From: CAWAVN01 sp963825075
GTDB taxonomy: Bacteria; Planctomycetota; Planctomycetia; Planctomycetales; Planctomycetaceae
DNA: 64,000 nucleotides
Direction of reading: 5' to 3'
NCBI GenBank assembly: GCA_963825075.1
Contig: CAWGRX010000024.1
Span: forward strand, 1 to 64,000
The position numbers and the translations under genes are program-made. This document shows, piece after piece, positions 45,994 through 52,412 of this stretch. Positions within the stretch are counted from its first letter, which is position 1. Each line of letters opens with the position of its first letter. The notes under the pieces were generated by a model. It saw nothing but the letters and a program-made list of their open reading frames with translations, had not been told where the DNA came from and searched no databases.

Positions 45994-47175
45994 ATGTCTC
46001 AATCATCGCTCACCGTCCGCTCCGTCTCCATTCAGCAAATCTGCCGCGGAGACAACCCCCGAACCGATTTTGACGAAGCGAAGCTCCGCGACCTGGCGAA
46101 GTCCATCCAGGCCGTGGGGCTTCTGGAACCGATTCTTCTCCGGATGCTGGACGAGGATGTTTTTGAACTTGTCGCCGGCGAACGCCGGTTTCGTGCGGTT
46201 CAAATTCTGGAATGGCAGGCAATCCCCGCCGTCATCCGCGAAATGACGGACTGTGAAGCCGCCGAATGCCGGCTCTTGGAAAACCTGGAACGCGAGAACC
46301 TGAACCCCATCGAAGAAGCCGCCGCGTTCCAGCAACTCGAACGGTTGGGCCATTCAGTGAAATCGTTGGCCGCATTAGTCCGCCGATCCAAGGCGAGCAT
46401 CGAAACCCGGCTGAAGCTCTTGGAACTTCCCGAGTGGTGGAAGGAACAAATCCGGCGGGGCGATTTGGCCGATGTCGCCGCCGAGTATCTTTTGCCGTGG
46501 TCGGATTGCATCGACATCTTGGACTCCATGAAGCCCGTGGCGAAGCAATGGCCGATGCTGCTCACCGACTGGAACCGCCGGCTGTGCTCGGAAGTCATGG
46601 CGGTTTCCCGCAGCATGGAACCGGGCGACGCCGACGGCCCCCGGTTCAAGGCGTCCCGCGAGCAAAAGGCATCGCTCGACATCCGCCCGCTGCGGATCGA
46701 CTCGCACCTGACGGTAAAGCGGGCGATGAACACGTTTGTTTGGGATGAACTTCAGGATCTGGCGGACCGTGACCAGGCCCCCATCGTCATCAGCAAATCG
46801 CAGATGGCCGATGACCCGGTGCAAATCGAGCCGGCCCCGCCCGAAGCCCTCCCGCCCGAAGCCGGGGGCGACATCGCGGAAAACATCGCCCAATGGTTCC
46901 CCGCCTGGCTGCGAAAGATTCTGGTTCAGCACGTGGTCGCATTGCCGGTTCGCGATCTGCTCACGCTGATGAACCGGTTGGGCATCGACCCGCGGAATGA
47001 ATGGAAGCTCGATCGCGAATTTCTCGAACTACACAATGACAGCGAACTCGCCGTTCTCGCCGATGAAATCGGCGTGGAACTTGGGGAGGCCCGCAACCGC
47101 CGGGAAATCCTCGATGTCTTTCAACATGCCGCGCCGGAACAAATGCCGGCCGCCGTGGAATCCCTCTTGAACTGA
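45994..47175 (+). CDS. ParB/Spo0J-like protein
   Basis: AAAGGA precedes the ATG at 45994. The N-terminal domain has the ParB boxes: N-P-R-T-D-F-D-E, I-Q-A-V-G-L-L-E-P-I, G-E-R-R-F-R-A and L-L-E-N-L-E-R-E-N-L-N-P-I-E-E-A, which bind CTP in the family; an HTH (L-A-A-L-V-R-R-S-K-A-S-I-E-T-R-L-K-L-L) follows. The C-terminal half (about 200 residues) is unfamiliar. It may bind sites on the element for partition, transcription or origin control; the palindromic array upstream is a candidate target. First gene of a three-gene operon. Confidence 0.88.
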   Translation: MSQSSLTVRSVSIQQICRGDNPRTDFDEAKLRDLAKSIQAVGLLEPILLRMLDEDVFELVAGERRFRAVQILEWQAIPAVIREMTDCEAAECRLLENLERENLNPIEEAAAFQQLERLGHSVKSLAALVRRSKASIETRLKLLELPEWWKEQIRRGDLADVAAEYLLPWSDCIDILDSMKPVAKQWPMLLTDWNRRLCSEVMAVSRSMEPGDADGPRFKASREQKASLDIRPLRIDSHLTVKRAMNTFVWDELQDLADRDQAPIVISKSQMADDPVQIEPAPPEALPPEAGGDIAENIAQWFPAWLRKILVQHVVALPVRDLLTLMNRLGIDPRNEWKLDREFLELHNDSELAVLADEIGVELGEARNRREILDVFQHAAPEQMPAAVESLLN

Positions 47176-47211
47176 GTCCGAAGCGCTTTTCTTTCACACG
47201 GAGAACCTACG

Positions 47212-48486
47212 ATGAACGATGCTGCGCATCCCGACCGCGAACTGACACTTCGCCAAGCCTTTGAAAAGTATTACGTGCCACACCTTGAAGAACGCCGATC
47301 GCCGAGAACTCATGTGGAATACACTCATTGTGTCTCCCGTTGGGAAAAGCACAGTGACAACCCTCCCGTGGGGGAAATTGACGACGATCGGCTCAAAGCC
47401 TTTCAATCGTCTTGCATCGAAGCGGGACTTCGGCCCGAAACCATCAATACAACATGGACCCATATTCGGACGATTCTGCGGCGATTGAGTCCGCCTGTCA
47501 CCGGAAATCCGCTAGGGCAGGCAGTCATCGACCGCGTTCCCCACGTCTATGCCCTGCCGATCCGCCGCAAGATTCCCCGGTTCGTGAAATCGGATGAATT
47601 AAATCGTCTGTATCGCGCCTGCGAATCGGCGGATTGGCCGCGAACGATCATCCCGCCGGCCGACTGGTGGCGCACATTATTGGTCGTCATCTACAACTGC
47701 GGGCCGCGCTATAGCGACCTGATGGCGCTTTCCCAGGACAACTTCGATCTGCACGAAAAGATTCTGGAATTCAAGGCGCAAAAGACGGGGAAACAGCACG
47801 TCATCCCCTTGAACCGCGTCACCCTCGCGCACCTGGAAAGAATCTGGTCACCGCGGGAGAAGCTGCTTCCGGTCGGAAGTTGGTACAAGAAAATCCGCAC
47901 CGAATGGCATGAACTCCAAGATCTTGCCGGCATCGAAAAGCACTTCACCTTTCACGATCTTCGCCGGACCTGCGCGACCGTTTATTGCAAAGTCCGGGCC
48001 GATCTGGGCGGGACAATTCTCGGACATTCCCTCAACAGTGTGACGCAGGTTTCCTACCTCAATCCTGTGGAGTTGCTCCGCGAACCCGCGGAACAATTGG
48101 AACAGCCTTCGGAGTTTCTTGAAATCCTGAAACATCCCGAACGGCAACGCAGCGTGGTGATGGAATACCTCTTGAACCGCGAACGCATCCGATGGACATT
48201 CCAAAAGAACTCCGCGACTTATGGGAGTCAAGAATTTCGCCTCTATCCACGCCGGCTTGCCGTGCTCAAGGCGCTGGTGACCTCGGGCCGGCCGATGTCC
48301 TTTGCCGACCTGAAGACGGTCGTTTGGTGGGACAACCCCCGCGTTTCGCGAACTGTCATCAAAACCACCGTCTGCGAACTGCGAACCGACCTGGCTCGGG
48401 CGCTGCGTCTGCCGCAAGGATGGAACCCGATTCCCTTTCAGGATGACGGCTGGTTCTTGGATTTGCCCATCGACTGGATTCCCTGA
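47212..48486 (+). CDS. tyrosine recombinase with C-terminal winged-helix domain
   Basis: CACACGGAG precedes the ATG at 47212. The core (about 15-285) has a SAM-like N-terminal domain and the catalytic set: Arg in N-C-G-P-R-Y-S-D, Lys in Q-K-T-G-K-Q-H, F-H-D-L-R-R-T-C-A-T, His in G-H-S-L-N and Tyr in V-S-Y-L-N-P. Residues about 310-424 are not recombinase: L-Y-P-R-R-L-A-V-L-K-A-L-V-T-S-G-R-P-M-S-F-A-D-L, then T-T-V-C-E-L-R-T-D-L and D-D-G-W-F-L-D resemble an OmpR-type winged helix. The fusion could target a second DNA site. It sits 36 bp after parB-like and 13 bp before a partner gene. Confidence 0.82.
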   Translation: MNDAAHPDRELTLRQAFEKYYVPHLEERRSPRTHVEYTHCVSRWEKHSDNPPVGEIDDDRLKAFQSSCIEAGLRPETINTTWTHIRTILRRLSPPVTGNPLGQAVIDRVPHVYALPIRRKIPRFVKSDELNRLYRACESADWPRTIIPPADWWRTLLVVIYNCGPRYSDLMALSQDNFDLHEKILEFKAQKTGKQHVIPLNRVTLAHLERIWSPREKLLPVGSWYKKIRTEWHELQDLAGIEKHFTFHDLRRTCATVYCKVRADLGGTILGHSLNSVTQVSYLNPVELLREPAEQLEQPSEFLEILKHPERQRSVVMEYLLNRERIRWTFQKNSATYGSQEFRLYPRRLAVLKALVTSGRPMSFADLKTVVWWDNPRVSRTVIKTTVCELRTDLARALRLPQGWNPIPFQDDGWFLDLPIDWIP

Positions 48487-48499
48487 TTGGAGGTTTCCC

Positions 48500-49291
48500 A
48501 TGAAAATCCCATCGCTTGGAAATACGCAATTTGCGATTCTGACAGGGCTGCTCGACGGCGGGAGTCTGACCATTGGCGAGCTCGCGGAGCGGATCGAATG
48601 GACTCTGAACCCCAATTCGCTGATTCTACTCGCCGGCCGGATGCACAAGCCGGGGCTGATTGCGAAGGCCGACGAACTCTTGCGGAACGGCGAGACGCGC
48701 CGCGTGTATCAAATCACGGAAAGCGGCCGGCTCGCCTGGCAGGAATCGGCCGACTTCTATCTGACCTTGATCGAACGGGCCCAGGCCCCGCCGTCGGCGA
48801 ACGGCGATTCCTCTGATGTCATCTGTCGAAAGGAAGTCCCCCCGCCCGACAAGCCGCCGGCCCGCGAACGCATCGCCACGCCCACGGAATTTCAAGACGT
48901 GATGGCCCACGCCGATCAAGCCTTCGGCCGGGTTTATCGCGTCTTGTGGACGCTGAACTCATCCGCCGCCGTGATGGAAAAATTCCCGGCGGGAGTCTCG
49001 GCGCTCGAGGTAACGCAACTGCAAATCGCAGACGCGGACCTGCACGCCGGTGGGCTGACAATCCAGGGACGGAAGGTGCTTTTGGACGAAGCCGGCCGCC
49101 AAGCGATCCGCGATGCCGCCGGCGAGCGCACCGGGGGGCTATTGTTCTGCACGCAATCCGGCCGTCCTTACCAATCGGCCACGATTGCGAGCTATTTCCG
49201 CACCGCAGCGAGAAAGGCCGGCCTGCCCGCAGAAGTGAAACTCATCGGCCGCGGAAATTCCTGGCGACATCGCCACCAAAAGAAATACTGA
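48500..49291 (+). CDS. winged-helix protein with recombinase-like, catalytically incomplete C-terminal region
   Basis: TTGGAGG precedes the ATG at 48500. Residues 1-95 form a MarR/PadR-like winged helix (L-T-I-G-E-L-A-E-R-I-E, G-R-M-H-K-P-G-L-I, R-R-V-Y-Q-I-T-E-S-G-R). From about 125 the order of strands resembles a tyrosine recombinase core (T-P-T-E-F-Q-D-V-M, V-S-A-L-E-V-T-Q-L, L-F-C-T-Q-S-G-R-P-Y), but the first catalytic Arg is replaced and the H-x-x-R/Tyr part is missing; the last 18 residues look out of frame. It could be a regulatory partner of the upstream recombinase, or a truncated remnant. Confidence 0.6.
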   Translation: MKIPSLGNTQFAILTGLLDGGSLTIGELAERIEWTLNPNSLILLAGRMHKPGLIAKADELLRNGETRRVYQITESGRLAWQESADFYLTLIERAQAPPSANGDSSDVICRKEVPPPDKPPARERIATPTEFQDVMAHADQAFGRVYRVLWTLNSSAAVMEKFPAGVSALEVTQLQIADADLHAGGLTIQGRKVLLDEAGRQAIRDAAGERTGGLLFCTQSGRPYQSATIASYFRTAARKAGLPAEVKLIGRGNSWRHRHQKKY

Positions 49292-49296
49292 GAACT

Positions 49297-49421
49297 CCCG
49301 GCGAAAGCCGGGGCACCGAGTGGCCCCGGCCGCCATCGCGCGGCCGGGGTTTCCTCCCTCAGAAATTCCCGGCGAAAGCCGGGGCACCGTAGCGGCCCCG
49401 GCCCGCGCTTGCGGGCCGGGC
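49297..49421. repeat. two tandem GC-rich hairpin units
   Basis: A 22-bp sequence (CCCGGCGAAAGCCGGGGCAC plus CG) occurs at 49297-49318 and 49368-49389. Each copy forms a CCCGGC-GAAA-GCCGGG tetraloop hairpin and is followed by a second GC-rich hairpin (CCCCGGCCG / CGGCCGGGG; GCCCGC / GCGGGC). It separates the recombinase operon from the convergent Xre gene and may terminate both. Confidence 0.85.
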
Positions 49422-49423
49422 TG

Positions 49424-49633
49424 TTATTCCGCTTTCGGGATCCGCGGGACCGTCAACCGCATCCCCAGGGCATCGGCAAGGCGGCCGGCTGTTTCGATCG
49501 TGATGGACCGATGGCCGCGAAGCCAATAGGAAAGCTGACTGTTAGAAACGCCGGCTCTCTCGGCAAACCCGCGCAGCGTCCAACCGCTATCAATCGCGGC
49601 TTGCACCGCCTCTTTCAATTGAGTTTCTATCAT
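49424..49633 (-). CDS. Xre-family repressor-like HTH protein
   Basis: A 69-residue protein that is nearly all HTH: W-T-L-R-G-F-A-E-R-A-G-V-S-N-S-Q-L-S-Y-W-L-R-G (about 18-40) then I-E-T-A-G-R-L-A-D-A-L-G. It is divergent from the 49736 gene and shares a 100-bp control region with an inverted repeat, as expected for a repressor of the element. Confidence 0.85.
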   Translation of the reverse strand: MIETQLKEAVQAAIDSGWTLRGFAERAGVSNSQLSYWLRGHRSITIETAGRLADALGMRLTVPRIPKAE

Positions 49634-49650
49634 TTTTGGAAAACTCCAAT

Positions 49651-49702
49651 GTTCTCAGTTGACACCACAACCCGCCTCGATAGAATGCTATCAGTTGAGA
49701 AC
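49651..49702 (+). promoter_or_regulatory. divergent control region with sigma70-type promoter and repressor-like operator
   Basis: TTGACA (49659-49664) and TAGAAT (49681-49686) are 16 nt apart, oriented towards the 49736 gene. GTTCTCA (49651-49657) and TGAGAAC (49696-49702) form an inverted repeat that brackets the promoter, and CAGTTGA occurs inside both arms' context. The Xre protein encoded just to the left is the natural candidate regulator. Confidence 0.75.
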
Positions 49703-49735
49703 ACGAAACGCAACCCCAACCAAAGGAACCAAGAG

Positions 49736-49936
49736 ATGAACGAAGCCAGACAGCAAATCAGCCGCGAACTCAAGACCCAAGTCGAAGCCATCGAACGCCG
49801 GGCACGCCTGGAGGAAATCACCTGGCAGGAAGCCGGGGAGCTAATCGCCCTGGAACGGAAGATTGCGGATCGCAAGATGCGGGAATGGATCGGCGGAGCC
49901 GAGCAAGACACGAAGCACCGGGCAGAGATGGCCTGA
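49736..49936 (+). CDS. hypothetical protein, 66 aa
   Basis: ATG at 49736 after AAAGGAACC. An all-helical charged peptide (I-E-R-R-A-R-L-E-E-I-T-W-Q-E-A-G-E-L-I). It is driven by the promoter at 49659-49686 and followed by a strong terminator. Possibly an antirepressor or accessory factor; no family recognised. Confidence 0.65.
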   Translation: MNEARQQISRELKTQVEAIERRARLEEITWQEAGELIALERKIADRKMREWIGGAEQDTKHRAEMA

Positions 49937-49948
49937 CCGAATCCCACG

Positions 49949-49976
49949 CCCGCCCCCCAACCGGGGGCGGGTTTTC
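49949..49976 (+). terminator. intrinsic terminator
   Basis: CCCGCCCCC pairs with GGGGGCGGG, followed by TTTTCTCTTTTT, 12 bp after the 49736 gene. Confidence 0.85.
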
Positions 49977-49995
49977 TCTTTTTGGAGGAACTCCC

Positions 49996-50226
49996 ATGAC
50001 CACAAACACGCTTCGCGAAGCGGTCCGCGAACTCGAGCGCTACCAGCGGCCGGGTTACAGCATCATCTATCGCTCCGGGAATGACGGCGTGCAGGCGATG
50101 ACGACGGCCTACCTCGTGAGCCATAAAAAGCGCGTCGTGGGAGCAATCGCGGTCTTTCGCGACGGCTCGCACGTGAAGGCAGAAACGCCCCGCGAAGCCG
50201 CGGGCTGGTTCGAGGCTGATTCCTGA
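49996..50226 (+). CDS. hypothetical protein, 76 aa
   Basis: GGAGG is 8 nt before the ATG at 49996. The compact alpha/beta product (R-P-G-Y-S-I-I-Y-R-S-G-N-D-G-V, V-V-G-A-I-A-V-F-R-D-G-S) is the last gene of element 1 and is followed by a terminator. No family recognised. Confidence 0.7.
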   Translation: MTTNTLREAVRELERYQRPGYSIIYRSGNDGVQAMTTAYLVSHKKRVVGAIAVFRDGSHVKAETPREAAGWFEADS

Positions 50227-50254
50227 CGCGAAATATGTAACGACCGAGTACCCG

Positions 50255-50290
50255 AAAACCCTTTGCCGATTTTGGCGAAGGGTTTTCTTG
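50255..50290 (+). terminator. intrinsic terminator at the end of element 1
   Basis: AAAACCCTTTGCC (50255-50267) pairs with GGCGAAGGGTTTT (50274-50286), followed by CTTG. It lies 29 bp after the last element gene. Confidence 0.8.
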
Positions 50291-50351
50291 TCGAGAACTC
50301 GGCAAAGGTTGTAGCAAACGTGACAGTCCCCATTATCCCCGTTGGCATAAC

Positions 50352-50376
50352 AAAGTCCGATAAACTATCGGACTTT
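50352..50376. repeat. AAAGTCCGATA palindrome, right end
   Basis: AAAGTCCGATA (50352-50362), loop AAC, TATCGGACTTT (50366-50376). The arms are identical to those at 34064-34087 near the other end of element 1. Only the loop differs (3 vs 2 nt). Confidence 0.9.
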
Positions 50377-50540
50377 AAGAGATCCGCCCCGGGGCGAAAT
50401 GGTCGCAAATCCCGTGCAAGTATCGCGTTAAAGCAAAACCGCCCGCCATCAAGTGCAAGGCTTGCAAATTGCCCTAAAATCGGTGTAAGGTGTTATCGTA
50501 ACAATGGTTTCAGGCTTGGTTCGCGGAGGCTGCTTTGTGT

Positions 50541-50582
50541 CTGGCAGCCAGAAGGTCAGGGGTTCGAGTCCCCTATCCTCCA
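50541..50582 (+). repeat. attR core of element 1 / attL of element 2
   Basis: A 42-bp exact copy of the tRNA-Ala 3' end (33948-33989). The next integrase gene, on the minus strand, terminates inside this core (stop at 50556-50558), so this is also the attachment end of a second element to the right. Confidence 0.93.
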
Positions 50583-51833
50583 CTTTTGTACATCGCAATT
50601 GGTCGAAACTGATTGAAACCCCTGGAAAACAGGGGTTTTTTCATGCCCGGAATTCCAAGGTTGTGAACCATTTCGACCGATTTCGGCCCCTTGCTGAGTC
50701 ACTTTTTGCACCGCTTCGGCTTCCACGGCCCGTTCAAAATGATCGTCGGTGACTTGGAGGTAATGCAGCTTCGCCACTTCCTCCGTGTTGCCGATCCACG
50801 CGCAAACCACGTGGGCGGGGAACTCTTCGCTGAGTTCCGTTTGCCGGGTCGATCGCAGGTTTTGCCAGAGCTTCGGCCACGGCTTCAAGCCGGCCCGCTT
50901 GACGATCTTCCGCAGCATCGTGCCGGGATTCGTATGGCAGCGAATCGCCGAAGGCAGAACATAGACGCTGTCGGGTTCCAACTCCAAACGATCTTCCAGA
51001 TACGGCCGCAATTCCGGGAACAGGGGAATGATTCGCGATTCCCCGCCGGGATGGTGTTCCGTCTTCGGGCTGGTGATCGTGATGCGGGAATGCTCCCAAC
51101 TCACATCCTCCCACTTCAATTGCGCGGGTTCGCTCGGAACCCGCAAACCGCCAAAACGCGCCAGGGCGAACAGCAAACGCCAGTTGGCATCGGGGCAGGC
51201 ATCAAACACCTTCTCGGCATCGTCCCGGCTCAGGAAAAAGTATCGCTTCGGATTCGCGAGATTTGCGGACTTCAAATCGGCGAACGGATTTTCCGCAACG
51301 AATCCCTTTTTCTTCGCGTGGGAGAAGAACTGCTTTGCGAACTGGCAGCGTTTGCGGATCGTGGTTTCGGAGAGTTTTTGCTCTTTAAGGAACAGTCGCC
51401 ATTCTTCGGTATCGCCACCGCTAATATCTTCAATCGACTTGTCCTCCCCGAAGAAGTCGAGAAGTAGCCGCTTGGTTTGGCCCCACACGATGAGTGTTGA
51501 ATCTTTCACATCGGTGCGGATCGAAAAGTAATAATCAAGGAACCACGAGAGGGTTTTTACATCGGCAGCCGAAGATTGTTCGCGGGGTGGGACCAGCTCC
51601 GCGGCGGCGAGCTTCGCATAAAGGGAATCGTTGATCGTCTCCAACCAGGCCTTGGTGTCGGGATCGAACGGTTCGCCGTGCCGGGTTCGCTGGAGAATCA
51701 ACTCGACGTGGGTTTTCAGCCGCTTCGCGCCGGCTTCGCTGATTTTGCCGGGGCGGATCGAACGGCGTTTGCCTTCGATATTGATGAACTGTAGGCGGTA
51801 GCGCCCATCGGAAAGACGGGAGAGGCTGGCCAT
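50556..51833 (-). CDS. tyrosine-type integrase of element 2
   Basis: ATG at 51833 (MASLSRLSDGRYRLQF) gives 425 residues; a longer frame to 51923 lacks similarity. N-terminal arm-binding-like region, core-binding domain with T-I-R-K-R-C-Q-F-A-K-Q-F-F, then catalytic positions: Arg in F-G-G-L-R-V-P-S-E, Lys in S-P-K-T-E-H, L-R-S-T-R-Q-T-E-L (Arg), and H-Y-L-Q-V with the Tyr. The last nine residues (K-W-R-I-G-D-S-N-P) are encoded by the tRNA-derived att core, so the protein end depends on the integrated site. It is unlike the element-1 integrase. Confidence 0.92.
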   Translation of the reverse strand: MASLSRLSDGRYRLQFINIEGKRRSIRPGKISEAGAKRLKTHVELILQRTRHGEPFDPDTKAWLETINDSLYAKLAAAELVPPREQSSAADVKTLSWFLDYYFSIRTDVKDSTLIVWGQTKRLLLDFFGEDKSIEDISGGDTEEWRLFLKEQKLSETTIRKRCQFAKQFFSHAKKKGFVAENPFADLKSANLANPKRYFFLSRDDAEKVFDACPDANWRLLFALARFGGLRVPSEPAQLKWEDVSWEHSRITITSPKTEHHPGGESRIIPLFPELRPYLEDRLELEPDSVYVLPSAIRCHTNPGTMLRKIVKRAGLKPWPKLWQNLRSTRQTELSEEFPAHVVCAWIGNTEEVAKLHYLQVTDDHFERAVEAEAVQKVTQQGAEIGRNGSQPWNSGHEKTPVFQGFQSVSTNCDVQKWRIGDSNP

Positions 51834-51924
51834 GATGTTTTCCTTTGGTGCAACACGTCGGCCGCGCGGGGCTGGGGTTGCACTCCCAGCCGCCGCGCGA
51901 CAGACAAAGGAACTTTGAGACATT

Positions 51925-52137
51925 CTAACACGGGGAATCGGAATTTACATTCCGCTTGTTGCGATTGATCCATGCCCGCAGATCTTCGGGGTCATAAAGC
52001 ACCCGATGGCCGATGGGCACATGCGGGATCGTCCCGTTTTTGGTCATCGTCCATAGCGTGCGGTCTGAGATGCCCAGCGCCTTCGCGGCGTCGCGGGCGT
52101 TCCAAAGCAGCGGTTCGGGTTGAGTTTTTTCGGTCAT
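51925..52137 (-). CDS. excisionase-like MerR/HTH protein
   Basis: ATG at 52137, with AAAGGAAC upstream on the minus strand. The 70-residue product has the helix_turn_helix_17 pattern: W-N-A-R-D-A-A-K-A-L-G-I-S-D-R-T-L-W, then I-P-H-V-P-I-G-H-R-V-L-Y-D-P-E-D-L-R-A-W-I. Located immediately upstream of the integrase, it probably directs excision or integrase expression. Confidence 0.87.
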   Translation of the reverse strand: MTEKTQPEPLLWNARDAAKALGISDRTLWTMTKNGTIPHVPIGHRVLYDPEDLRAWINRNKRNVNSDSPC

Positions 52138-52354
52138 TGATTGTTGTTCCTTTGTCGTGGCGCGTTGCGTTGTCACGTTCGCGATAATCAGCGGCCGGTT
52201 TTCATGGCCGGTCCCGTTTGTTTTGCTGTTGGGCCTCTCCATCAGCCCGGCCGCGGACGGCCTGGGGCGTGTTTTGTAAATTCTTCCATTCGGTATTTGG
52301 GTAACAGTGATTTAGCGTTTCGCGGCCTCTTGCGTTTGCGTGTTTCTGGATGCC

Positions 52355-52375
52355 TGACGCCATTGACACTGACAG
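52355..52375. repeat. 21-bp inverted repeat, left copy (TGACGCC...CTGACAG)
   Basis: Perfectly complementary to 54971-54991. It lies between the excisionase-like gene and the 3' end of the DUF3987 gene. The adjacent 30 bp (CGTTTTTCCG / CGGAAAACG) are also palindromic and resemble the flank of the other copy. Confidence 0.88.
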
Positions 52376-52412
52376 ATTTCGTTTTCCGGCGGGATTCACG
52401 GAAAAACGTCAT

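Larger units (their letters stand above)
33948..50582. mobile_element. integrative element 1 (phage-like) in tRNA-Ala
   Basis: About 16.6 kb between the two 42-bp tRNA-derived direct repeats. The integrase is the first gene at the left end. Cargo is all on the plus strand except the Xre repressor: HTH genes, DUF3987 primase/helicase-like, RusA-like, prohead-protease-like, tape-measure-like, zinc-ribbon, ParB-like, two recombinase-related fusions. No terminase, portal, capsid or lysis gene is recognised. This suggests a cryptic prophage, a phage satellite or a related integrative element. Several genes appear frameshifted, as elsewhere in the window. Confidence 0.88.

Noticed and set aside
47212..48486. 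That this recombinase defines a third integrated element
   Set aside because: No att-like direct repeat flanks it, it is in an operon with ParB-like and winged-helix genes, and it lies well inside element 1.
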